Shown one piece after another: positions 1-5,924 of a stretch of DNA of 14,385 bases (positions are counted from its first letter, which is position 1; every line of letters starts with the position of its first letter). Origin of the DNA: an uncultured Methanobrevibacter sp. (lineage in GTDB: Archaea; Methanobacteriota; Methanobacteria; Methanobacteriales; Methanobacteriaceae); the NCBI GenBank assembly GCA_904501935.1, contig CAJGDA010000029.1, positions 1-14,385 of the forward strand, in the 5' to 3' direction. The translations under genes and the position numbers were made by a program. The notes under the pieces are model-generated. The model was not told the DNA's origin, did not search any database, and saw only the letters and a list, made by a program, of their open reading frames with translations.

Positions 1-233
1 GCTCTTACTTTAATATGTAAGCCAACAAATCCTTTTTCTTTAGCATCATCAGCTATTCTGGTTGCTGCAGCCATAGCTGCGAAAGGTGAAGCTTGTTGTC
101 TGTCTGCACGTACAACTCTTCCACCAGACCATTGTGAAATAGTTTCAGCACCAGTAATATCTGTTACAGTAATAATAGTGTTATTGAATGATGAGTAAAT
201 ATTAGCTATACCCCATTTTTCATCTTTTGCCAT
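1..233 (-). CDS. rps11: 30S ribosomal protein S11 (uS11), 5' part only
   Basis: uS11 is a small-subunit platform protein that contacts 16S rRNA near the E site. The visible 77 codons begin MAKDEKWGIANIYSSFNN and continue through VTDITGAE and GGRVVRADRQQASPFAAMAAA, the uS11 core in the archaeal/eukaryal form. The gene runs off the left edge, so the C-terminal part with the conserved PxPHNG-type loop is not seen. The ATG at 231-233 is preceded by GAGGGTG at good spacing, inside the end of rps4. A second ATG lies in another frame and is not used. The gene sits 11 nt after the rps4 stop, so it is almost certainly translated from the rps13-rps4-rps11 message. In archaea rpoD (RNA polymerase subunit D) usually follows, which would lie outside the window. 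Confidence 0.96.
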   Translation of the reverse strand, partial: MAKDEKWGIANIYSSFNNTIITVTDITGAETISQWSGGRVVRADRQQASPFAAMAAATRIADDAKEKGFVGLHIKVR

Positions 234-244
234 AGTTACACCCT

Positions 245-784
245 CTATTCCTCAGTATTAGCTTTATTAGCTTTACTATTGTTGTACTCTTCAATTTGTT
301 TAGCTACAGGTGAAGAACGATAGAATCCTATTTCGTCTTCTTGACCTTTTAATACAACATAACTTGGTGAATTGATTTTTTTACCACCTAAAGCAATGTG
401 TCCATGTACAACAAACATTCTTGCTTCTTTAGGAGTACGAGCTAAACCTTTTTTGTATACAATTGTTTGTAATCTTCTTCTTAAGATATCTTCAACATTT
501 AAATCTAAGATTTCTTCAAGAGCAGCACCTTCAGGCAAAACACCGGTTCTAGCTAAGTGTCCTAATAATTGTAATTTTTCTTTTTGCATTTGATCAGCAG
601 AAAAACCGAGTAAGTATCTTGCTTCCCTACTGTACCTTCTGACTAAAGTATCAGCTTTCCAAATTTCTTTTTTATTTTTTAAACCGTATTTAGTCATTAA
701 TTTGTTTTCATTTTTAATTCTTTCCGCATTCCAAGGATGTGGTGGTGTATTATACTTTTTCCTTGATTTTCTAGGTTGTCCCAT
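245..784 (-). CDS. rps4: 30S ribosomal protein S4 (uS4)
   Basis: uS4 is a primary 16S rRNA binding protein that nucleates assembly of the small-subunit body. The 179-residue product opens MGQPRKSRKKYNTPPHPW, the archaeal/eukaryal S9-like N-terminus, and has the basic ARYLLGF region near residue 55. The S4 RNA-binding domain spans about 101-165, with RRRLQTIVYKKGLA followed by ARMFVVHGHIALGG. The length is normal for archaea. The ATG is preceded by AAGGAGATG. A 59-nt gap separates it from rps13 upstream; that gap holds a T7 tract (minus strand), so partial termination there is possible. In bacteria S4 autoregulates the alpha operon; whether the archaeal protein does so is not shown by this sequence. 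Confidence 0.97.
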   Translation of the reverse strand: MGQPRKSRKKYNTPPHPWNAERIKNENKLMTKYGLKNKKEIWKADTLVRRYSREARYLLGFSADQMQKEKLQLLGHLARTGVLPEGAALEEILDLNVEDILRRRLQTIVYKKGLARTPKEARMFVVHGHIALGGKKINSPSYVVLKGQEDEIGFYRSSPVAKQIEEYNNSKANKANTEE

Positions 785-827
785 TAAAACATCTCCTTAT
801 AAAATTGAATTTAAATAATTTATTTAT

Positions 828-834
828 AAAAAAA
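828..834 (-). terminator. U-tract between rps13 and rps4
   Basis: Read on the minus strand, GCTTTTTTTATAAATAAATT follows the rps13 stop by about 10 nt and gives a run of seven T. Archaeal RNA polymerase can terminate on such oligo-T tracts without a hairpin, but the operon clearly continues into rps4, so at most this causes partial termination. I see no convincing stem-loop in front of it. Confidence 0.25.
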
Positions 835-843
835 GCTCTATGC

Positions 844-1290
844 CTATCTGCGACGTTTTACACCAACTGAAGAACTTTTTCTGAAAGTAGATTTGGTTCT
901 TTGACCTCTAACAGGCAAACCAACTTCGTGTCTTCTACCTTTGTAACTTCTGGTCTTTTTCATTCTGTTTAAATCATCTCTTAAAGTCATGTCGAGATCA
1001 GATTCGATTAAGTGAATGTCATCACCAGTTTCATAGTCTTCCCTACGATTTAACATCCATGATGGGATATCAAATTTCTGTGGGTTTTCTAAAATTTCTT
1101 CAATCCTTAAAACGTCCTCATCAGCAATATATCCAATTTTAGAATCTAAATCTAAGTCTAAAATACGGCACATAGTTTTAGATAAAGACATTCCGACACC
1201 TTTGATATCGGTTAAAGCATGTTCAATGGTTTTATTTCCATCGACGTCCTTTCTTGAAATACGCACTAAATGCTTAAAATCGTCTTCCAT
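844..1290 (-). CDS. rps13: 30S ribosomal protein S13 (uS13)
   Basis: uS13 sits in the head of the small subunit and contacts the P-site tRNA and the large subunit through intersubunit bridges. The product has 148 residues, the longer archaeal/eukaryal S18 form. The helix-two-turn-helix region begins around DIKGVGMSLSKTM (28-40), and the basic tail HEVGLPVRGQRTKSTFRKS (121-139) is diagnostic. The ATG at 1288-1290 is preceded by GGAGG at good spacing. It is the first gene of the rps13-rps4-rps11 operon in this window. Its leader contains a TATA-like box and inverted repeats (separate entries). In many archaea cbf5 lies directly upstream; here a tRNA gene and three unrelated protein genes lie between. 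Confidence 0.97.
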   Translation of the reverse strand: MEDDFKHLVRISRKDVDGNKTIEHALTDIKGVGMSLSKTMCRILDLDLDSKIGYIADEDVLRIEEILENPQKFDIPSWMLNRREDYETGDDIHLIESDLDMTLRDDLNRMKKTRSYKGRRHEVGLPVRGQRTKSTFRKSSSVGVKRRR

Positions 1291-1312
1291 TAAATAACCT
1301 CCATTTATAGAG

Positions 1313-1364
1313 CGAACCTACGAGACGTAAAATAATAGGTTCGAATGTTTTGACTAGCAAAACA
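1313..1364 (-). promoter_or_regulatory. Structured rps13 leader: two adjacent inverted repeats
   Basis: Two perfect inverted repeats lie directly upstream of the rps13 ribosome binding site. The distal one pairs 1358-1364 with 1346-1352 (7 bp, TGTTTTG/CAAAACA, 5-nt loop). The proximal one pairs 1336-1343 with 1313-1320 (8 bp, CGAACCTA/TAGGTTCG, 15-nt loop) and ends about 12 nt before the GGAGG. The proximal stem would be in the 5' leader RNA and could gate translation or bind a ribosomal protein. From the likely TATA box, the start of transcription may fall inside the distal repeat, so that one could instead be a DNA operator. The pairings are seen directly; the function is inferred. Confidence 0.45.
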
Positions 1365-1377
1365 CAGTTCTTTCAAC

Positions 1378-1385
1378 AATATAAA
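1378..1385 (-). promoter_or_regulatory. Candidate TATA box for the rps13 operon
   Basis: On the minus strand the sequence is TTTATATT, close to the archaeal TATA consensus TTTATATA. It lies about 90 nt upstream of the rps13 ATG and predicts a transcription start near position 1355, leaving a leader of about 65 nt. No clear purine-rich BRE precedes it. A weaker AT-rich alternative lies near 1410-1418. Confidence 0.4.
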
Positions 1386-1445
1386 CTTAGCTTAAATAAA
1401 CTAAGAGTGCAATAAATATCAGTTTAACAAGTATTTTTAGATATT

Positions 1446-1467
1446 AAAAAAATATAGTTAAAAACTA
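1446..1467 (-). terminator. Hairpin plus T7 after tRNA-Ser
   Basis: Directly downstream of the tRNA, on the minus strand, a small stem (TAGTT paired with AACTA, 1463-1467 with 1455-1459, 3-nt loop) is followed after two bases by seven T (1446-1452). The stem is short and AT-only, so the T tract alone may be the active archaeal termination signal. It would separate the tRNA transcript from the rps13 operon. Confidence 0.5.
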
Positions 1468-1472
1468 ATAAA

Positions 1473-1557
1473 CGCCGAGACTGGGATTTGAACCCAGGAG
1501 GGCTGAGCGCCCACGAGATTTCCAGTCTCGCGCCTTACCAGGCTAGACTATCTCGGC
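1473..1557 (-). tRNA. tRNA-Ser (anticodon GGA)
   Basis: The 85-nt minus-strand sequence folds as a class II tRNA. The acceptor GCCGAGA (1551-1557) pairs with TCTCGGC (1474-1480), and the discriminator is G at 1473. The D-arm has GCC/GGC around the loop with TGGTAA. The anticodon stem CGAGA/TCTCG encloses loop CTGGAAA with anticodon GGA at 1521-1523, which reads UCC and UCU. The long variable arm GGGC/GCCC is typical of serine tRNA, and the T-arm is CTGGG TTCAAAT CCCAG. The 3' CCA is not encoded (the next bases are TTT), so it must be added by CCA-adding enzyme. There is no intron. It lies between the lemA promoter region and the rps13 leader. Confidence 0.97.
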
Positions 1558-1767
1558 ATAAAATAGTCAGCAAAATACTTGCCATCATATCGTCTAGAAT
1601 AATATGATAAAATAATATATCTACTTCCCTATATATAAAGGTATTGTTTAAATGAAGATTTTCAAAAAATAATCATTTCCAAATAATTATTAGAATTTAT
1701 GGCATATAAATCTTTAAAAGCAAAGTATATTTTTAAGATTATAAATAAATATTAAATAGGTGATAAA
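1558..1767. promoter_or_regulatory. Divergent intergenic region between tRNA-Ser and lemA
   Basis: This 210-nt AT-rich stretch has no coding potential that I can support and must hold promoters in both directions. Toward the tRNA, AT-rich TATA candidates lie at about 1608-1620 (minus ATATATTATTTTAT) and 1630-1638 (TTATATATA). Toward lemA, GTATATTTTT at 1725-1734 preceded by AAA is spaced to give a start near 1753 and a very short leader. An inverted repeat ATCATAT/ATATGAT (1584-1590 and 1602-1608, 11-nt spacer with a central TCTAGA) lies in the tRNA-proximal part. All promoter calls are by eye and tentative. Confidence 0.4.
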
Positions 1768-2325
1768 ATGGACTTTCTAGTTATAATTGTATTAATCATA
1801 TTAATAGTATTTATCATATTTACACTTATACACATGTACAATAACCTTGTTGGACTCAGAAACCGCGTAAAAAACAGTTATGCGCAAATCGAGGTCCAAC
1901 TTAAAAGAAGAAATGACTTAATACCAAACCTTGTTGAAACAGTTAAAGGTTATGCAGCCCACGAAAAAGGCGTTTTTGAGGAAGTTACAAAAGCCAGAAC
2001 CAGTGTAATGAATGCATCTTCCATTGAAGAAGCAAGTGCTGCAAATAACCAATTAACAAGCGCTTTAAAAACATTGTTTGCAGTTGCTGAGAATTACCCT
2101 GAACTAAAAGCCAACAGCAATTTCCAACAGTTACAAACAGAATTATCAGATACTGAAGATAAAATTGCATATGCTAGACAATTCTACAATGACGTTGTAT
2201 TAAAATATAATAATGCCTGCCAACAATTCCCAAGCAGCATTATTGCTAAAATGTTTGGTTTTAAAGAAGAATCATTCTTCCAAGCACCTGAAGCAGAAAG
2301 AGAAGTTCCTGAAGTTGAATTTTAA
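1768..2325 (+). CDS. LemA family membrane protein
   Basis: The 185-residue product has one N-terminal membrane segment (about residues 3-22, almost all I, L, V and F). It is followed by a helical domain with the LemA family signatures: NSYAQIEVQLKRRNDLIPNL (36-55), VKGYAAHEKGVFEEVTKAR (58-76) and AVAENYPELKAN (105-116), then the TEDKIAYARQFYND helix. The topology places a short N-terminus outside and the helical bundle in the cytoplasm, or the reverse; the sequence alone does not settle this. The molecular role of LemA proteins is not established. The ATG is preceded by AGGTGAT at ideal spacing. It lies 15 nt before the DUF2207 gene on the same strand, and LemA next to DUF2207 or TPM-type membrane proteins is a recurrent pairing, which suggests a joint envelope function. 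Confidence 0.93.
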   Translation: MDFLVIIVLIILIVFIIFTLIHMYNNLVGLRNRVKNSYAQIEVQLKRRNDLIPNLVETVKGYAAHEKGVFEEVTKARTSVMNASSIEEASAANNQLTSALKTLFAVAENYPELKANSNFQQLQTELSDTEDKIAYARQFYNDVVLKYNNACQQFPSSIIAKMFGFKEESFFQAPEAEREVPEVEF

Positions 2326-2340
2326 GCAAGGGGAGATTAT

Positions 2341-4113
2341 ATGAATGTTAAAAAAACATTTTGTATAATCTTACTTTTTTTAATATTATTTTCAACAATT
2401 TCCTTTGTTTCGGCTGATGAAGACAGAAGCTACAGCATAGATCAGGCATTCATTGAACTGACTGTTGGAAATAATGGTCTGCTCCATGTAGATGAAAAGT
2501 ATGATTATTCGTTTGACGGGAAATTTAATGGGGTTTACAGGGATATACCTCTGAAATCTGGAGAAAGCATTGACAATATCAAAGTTTCGGCTAATGGAGC
2601 TTATCCTGTACTTCAAGAAAGTGACAACAATGGATATAAACATCTGAAAATTTATCTATACTCCGATGCGGCACATACAAAAGGCATAAGAGATTGTGAT
2701 GTAACCATTCACATAAGTTATGATATGAGTGGCGTAGTAACACTCTTTAATGATGTTGGTGGACTTCAATACAAACTCTGGGGTGAAGAATGGGATGTAG
2801 GTGTTGGAAGCATATCAGCTATCATTAACTTGCCTGGAGATAACGGGAACACATATTACCTAAATCCTCAAGAATATAATGAAACAAGTACGTTGAATGG
2901 AAATACAATTATTGCACAGACCACATCCATTCCGAAAGGAGAATTCTACGAATTGCTCGTTTTAATGCCTTTGGATGACTTTAATGATGCAACATATGCA
3001 AAGCATGTGAACCAGAACGGCCGTGAAATGATTATGAAAAATCTCGAGGACAGCGTAAATGATAGGAATTTCTGGAACACAACCAACCTTGCTTTAGGAT
3101 TAGTCTCCATCTTAAGCCCTATTGGTGCGGCACTTACCTATCTTCGATATGGTAGGGAACCGAAAGTGGAGTATGAAGGAATATATGAAAGGGATTTACC
3201 GACCAATGATCCTCCAGAAGTAATCAATGCATTGATTGAAAATAAAGGATCTATCGGAAAGCCAAATATCAAAGGATTCGAAGCTTCAATAATGAATCTA
3301 ATCGATAGGAAAATTATCAACCTTTATAATCAAGAGGATGTCGAAACAGGTACAAAAGATTTGCTTCTAACATTCAATAATGAAAAGATAAACGAATTGA
3401 GTTCAAGCGAAAAGATTGTGTTCAATACACTTTCACATTTTGCAACAGACAATGTTTTAAATCTATCCCGATTAAATGGACAATTATCATCTGAAAGTAA
3501 CGCAAAATGGTTTGTTGGTAAAATTGATCATTGGGAAGAAACTGTTAAGGACAAAATTGATGTTGACAAATATTTTGATGATGCAGGTTCCACAATGATA
3601 TCCTTAATGGCATTTGGAGGAATTATAGTAGGTATGATAATACTGTTCCTCGGATTCTTTACCAATCTTTCAAGTGGACTTTATGCACGTGTTGGAGGGG
3701 TAGCCTTAATTATTATTTCAGTTGCTTACTTCTTTATTGATGAGGATATTTTTGGAAGATGGACCAAAGAGGGCAGAGTCTTCTATCTCAAATGGAAAAA
3801 CTTCAAGGAATTCCTCGAGGACTACAGTTTAATTGAAGAACACCCGCCAGAATCAATAGTTGTTTGGAAAAAGTACCTGATTTACGGCACTGCGCTTGGA
3901 GTAGCTGAAGAGGTTTATGATGCCATGAAACTGCAAGTACCTAACATCTCAGATTATAACGACGGAGTTTTCATGTACCATTACTATGGGGGATATGGAT
4001 TGATGCATTCCGCATTTTCAACCAGTGAAGCTGCTGCAAATCCTTCTTCCAGTTCAGGTGGCTTCGGTGGCCTCGGAGGCGGTTCCGGAGGCGGTGGTGG
4101 AGGAGCTTTCTAG
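2341..4113 (+). CDS. DUF2207 family secreted/membrane protein with Gly-rich tail
   Basis: The 590-residue product begins with a clear signal peptide (KK, then hydrophobic 6-22, ending FVSA before DED). The extracytoplasmic N-domain carries the DUF2207 motif FNGVYRDIPL (62-71). A membrane segment follows at about 246-268, then a cytoplasmic part with the conserved PPEVINAL (291-298). Two more membrane segments lie at about 418-440 and 447-466. The HPPESIVVWKKYLIYGTALG block (501-520) is also typical of the family. The last 20 residues are almost all glycine and serine and end GGGGGGAF, a low-complexity tail common in these proteins. Function is unknown for the family. The start ATG has AAGGGGAG 6 nt upstream; the gene is co-directional and close to lemA, so they are likely one transcript. 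Confidence 0.93.
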   Translation: MNVKKTFCIILLFLILFSTISFVSADEDRSYSIDQAFIELTVGNNGLLHVDEKYDYSFDGKFNGVYRDIPLKSGESIDNIKVSANGAYPVLQESDNNGYKHLKIYLYSDAAHTKGIRDCDVTIHISYDMSGVVTLFNDVGGLQYKLWGEEWDVGVGSISAIINLPGDNGNTYYLNPQEYNETSTLNGNTIIAQTTSIPKGEFYELLVLMPLDDFNDATYAKHVNQNGREMIMKNLEDSVNDRNFWNTTNLALGLVSILSPIGAALTYLRYGREPKVEYEGIYERDLPTNDPPEVINALIENKGSIGKPNIKGFEASIMNLIDRKIINLYNQEDVETGTKDLLLTFNNEKINELSSSEKIVFNTLSHFATDNVLNLSRLNGQLSSESNAKWFVGKIDHWEETVKDKIDVDKYFDDAGSTMISLMAFGGIIVGMIILFLGFFTNLSSGLYARVGGVALIIISVAYFFIDEDIFGRWTKEGRVFYLKWKNFKEFLEDYSLIEEHPPESIVVWKKYLIYGTALGVAEEVYDAMKLQVPNISDYNDGVFMYHYYGGYGLMHSAFSTSEAAANPSSSSGGFGGLGGGSGGGGGGAF

Positions 4114-4124
4114 CTTTTCCATGC

Positions 4125-4138
4125 ATTTTCTTTTTTTT
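4125..4138 (+). terminator. T-rich terminator of the lemA-DUF2207 transcript
   Basis: Just after the DUF2207 stop the plus strand reads TTTTC followed by eight T, then five A. An oligo-T tract is the usual archaeal 3' signal. It overlaps the stop codon of the convergent gene at 4137. The adjoining A5 gives a shorter T run on the other strand, so the element may serve both directions. There is no hairpin of note. Confidence 0.55.
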
Positions 4139-4787
4139 AAAAATTTAAATTATCAACAGCATGAATCAATTCCAAAATATGCTCATCTTTTACATCTTGC
4201 GGAGCAAAGCTATACTCTTCAAAGTAAAAAGCAGGTATTCCATTTTCATTTAAAGGAATTGTTAAAAAGGGACCGCTTGTTGTTGAATCGGGTGCGTAAT
4301 ATGAAATATTAGGGCAATTATTTGCAATTTCATTAGCATAATCTACGCTAATGCTTTCTTTAACTGGACTAAAAACAAATGTTTTATAAGGATATGCACC
4401 AACATTTGAGTGAACATCAATAGCTAAATCATAGCCACCATCATTAATTTCAGGATATACAAATTCATGTGCTAAATTTTGTCCGTTTTGCCTGCCTGGA
4501 TCCTCATCATCAGATAGCCCTTCGCCATAATGCCCTACATTTTCAGTTACATTAATAACATAAATGTCATAGCAATAATTAAGGCCAGTTCGATTTGGAA
4601 GTATTTTAATTAATGTTTCATGAACTTCATGCTCCAATGGATGAACTCCCACCACATAAGCTATTTTTTTAGAGGAGTTAGGATTTCCAATATTTTTGAT
4701 AACTTCAACTGTGCCTACAGAACTATTTGCTAATGTTATGTTTTCGACAGAAAACGTATTGGACCCATTAGATGATTCAAATTGCAC
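4137..4787 (-). CDS. M14/AstE-AspA-like zinc hydrolase (carboxypeptidase/deacylase fold)
   Basis: From the first canonical start (GTG at 4785-4787) this gives 216 residues. Features of M14-type zinc peptidases or succinylglutamate desuccinylase/aspartoacylase proteins can be seen. VVGVHPLEHE supplies the HxxE zinc ligands (H49, E52), and DPGRQNGQN near 96-104 resembles the substrate-binding NR region. AIDVHSN supplies the third zinc ligand (H126), and PAFYFEEY near 185-192 supplies the likely catalytic Glu. The substrate is unknown; a peptide or amide bond outside the cell is plausible. The open frame continues upstream for 31 more codons encoding a membrane anchor or signal sequence (see next entry), so the real protein is probably about 247 residues and exported. 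It follows cbf5 on the same strand and converges on the DUF2207 gene with 23 nt between the coding ends. Confidence 0.75.
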   Translation of the reverse strand: MQFESSNGSNTFSVENITLANSSVGTVEVIKNIGNPNSSKKIAYVVGVHPLEHEVHETLIKILPNRTGLNYCYDIYVINVTENVGHYGEGLSDDEDPGRQNGQNLAHEFVYPEINDGGYDLAIDVHSNVGAYPYKTFVFSPVKESISVDYANEIANNCPNISYYAPDSTTSGPFLTIPLNENGIPAFYFEEYSFAPQDVKDEHILELIHAVDNLNF

Positions 4788-4880
4788 ATTATCCTGAAAA
4801 TAAATATAAGAAGCCGTGATGGCTGAAAAAATAACGATTAATGCTAAGATTACAACAAAGAATATTTTTTTATTAAAAAT
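4788..4880 (-). other. In-frame hydrophobic N-terminal extension lacking a normal start codon
   Basis: In the same frame as the zinc hydrolase, between an upstream TAA (4884-4886) and the GTG at 4787, the DNA encodes NKKIFFVVILALIVIF and more, a typical lysine-led signal peptide or membrane anchor. No ATG, GTG, TTG or CTG occurs in this stretch in that frame. An ATT at 4878-4880 lies 5 nt after GGTGGT (4886-4891), the right place for a ribosome binding site. Either ATT is used as a start, or the start codon has been lost by mutation or sequence error. The coding pattern is seen directly; the start choice is inferred. Confidence 0.6.
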
Positions 4881-4899
4881 AAGTTACCACCAATGAATT

Positions 4900-5865
4900 T
4901 TATTTCCAAAATCTCGGATAAGTATCAGGTTTCATGAATACCTTAGAAACATTGACTGCAAAACCGGAATCCGCATCTAGAATTTCATTTGAAGTTAATA
5001 AAGAGTGACCTGCTCCAACAAGCTCTCCTTTAAGGGTTTCAATTGCAACAATATCGTTTTTTTGAATATTATCCGCTAAAGAAGCAATACCTCCACATGC
5101 CAAGTCGGCACCATGACAAACAGCATCCACTGCTGAATCCTTAATGATGATTTTCGGCAAGTAATCTGCAGCTCTTTCCATTGGCATTATAGCTTCGCGC
5201 AAGAATGATTCGTCTCCATCTTCAATCCAAAAATGGTATGCGTCAGTTACATCATGCAGAGTAACCAAATTATTTTTTTCTGTAAATGAACCTACTTGTG
5301 TTCTTCTAAGTTCCGCCATATGGGCTCCAACACCTAATGCTTCACCGATATTATGACAATAGGTTCTAACATAAGTTCCAGCTTCACAACCAATTCTAAA
5401 CAAAACGTCCCTTCCTTCAATTTCATAAATTGTTGAATAATAGATGTTTCGTGTTCTAAGTTCACGTTTTACCGCTGATTTGACAGGAGGAAGTTGGAAT
5501 ATTTTACCTGTGAATTCGCTAAATACTTCACGAATCCTATCTTCATCAACATCCTGATGGAAAGTCAAAAGACATACATACTCCTTTGGAGCTGTTAAAA
5601 GTAGTTGTATTGCACGAGTAGCATCATCCAAACCAACCGGCAAAATCCCAGTTACTTTTGGATCTAATGTTCCACCATGACCTGATTTTTCTAAATTTAA
5701 AATACGTTTAACCCATGAATCTATTTCATGAGAAGTTGGACCTGATGGCTTATCTAAATTAATTACACCTTTAGAAATGTATTCGGAAATTTCTCTCTCT
5801 TCAGGTTTGCAGCCAAAATCGGGAGAAGTAAAACTTTTAGATTTAACAACCATGTCAAACTTCAT
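4900..5865 (-). CDS. cbf5: tRNA/rRNA pseudouridine synthase Cbf5 (TruB family, dyskerin homologue)
   Basis: Cbf5 is the catalytic subunit of archaeal H/ACA ribonucleoproteins, making rRNA pseudouridines with Nop10, Gar1, L7Ae and guide RNA. It can also act alone on tRNA U55. In the 321-residue product GVINLDKPSGPTSHEID (33-49) opens the TruB domain. GHGGTLDPKVTGILPVGL (62-79) carries the catalytic Asp at residue 68. RTYCHNIGEALG (167-178) completes the catalytic domain, and residues from about 235 to 315 form the PUA domain. The first ATG (5863-5865) has only a weak AAGG upstream, and a second ATG is four codons in; I keep the first. The gene lies 59 nt after rpl14e, with a terminator-like hairpin in the gap, so its expression may depend on readthrough. 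Confidence 0.95.
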   Translation of the reverse strand: MKFDMVVKSKSFTSPDFGCKPEEREISEYISKGVINLDKPSGPTSHEIDSWVKRILNLEKSGHGGTLDPKVTGILPVGLDDATRAIQLLLTAPKEYVCLLTFHQDVDEDRIREVFSEFTGKIFQLPPVKSAVKRELRTRNIYYSTIYEIEGRDVLFRIGCEAGTYVRTYCHNIGEALGVGAHMAELRRTQVGSFTEKNNLVTLHDVTDAYHFWIEDGDESFLREAIMPMERAADYLPKIIIKDSAVDAVCHGADLACGGIASLADNIQKNDIVAIETLKGELVGAGHSLLTSNEILDADSGFAVNVSKVFMKPDTYPRFWK

Positions 5866-5891
5866 GAAAAAACCTTAAAAAATAGTTAAAT

Positions 5892-5923
5892 AAAAAAAGA
5901 TATGAATAATTAGTAATTATTCA
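5892..5923 (-). terminator. Hairpin plus T7 between rpl14e and cbf5
   Basis: One base after the rpl14e stop, minus strand, TGAATAATT (5915-5923) pairs perfectly with AATTATTCA (5903-5911) around a 3-nt loop. TATC and then seven T (5892-5898) follow. This has the geometry of an intrinsic terminator. Only 26 nt remain before the cbf5 ATG, too little for a separate promoter, so an attenuator or RNA-processing role is also possible. Confidence 0.5.
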
Positions 5924-5924
5924 C

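Noticed and set aside
372..593. Open frame on the plus strand inside rps4
   Set aside because: It lies antisense to a certain ribosomal gene, has no ribosome binding site and no family resemblance.
1338..1346. GGTTCGAAT on the plus strand, like a tRNA T-loop
   Set aside because: There is no T-stem and no acceptor partner; it is explained by the rps13 leader stem.
1985..2170. Open frame on the minus strand inside lemA
   Set aside because: Shadow of the lemA reading frame; no start signal or recognisable domain.
2392..2643. Open frames antisense to the DUF2207 gene (also 3138-3320)
   Set aside because: Both mirror real codons on the plus strand and have no independent support.
4062..4110. 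Gly-codon repeat at the DUF2207 3' end as a DNA repeat or recombination site
   Set aside because: It is simply the coding sequence of the glycine-rich tail, typical of the family.
4025..4312. Plus-strand open frame spanning the DUF2207 end and the convergent hydrolase gene
   Set aside because: It is a frame-shifted reading of the Gly-rich tail plus antisense of the hydrolase; no ribosome binding site.
1473..4880. Genomic island or integrated element at tRNA-Ser
   Set aside because: No integrase, no direct repeat of the tRNA 3' end noticed in the window, and no abrupt change in base use; kept only as a question about gene order.
5866..5891. Separate promoter for cbf5 after the hairpin
   Set aside because: Too short to hold a TATA box about 25 nt before a start plus a leader.
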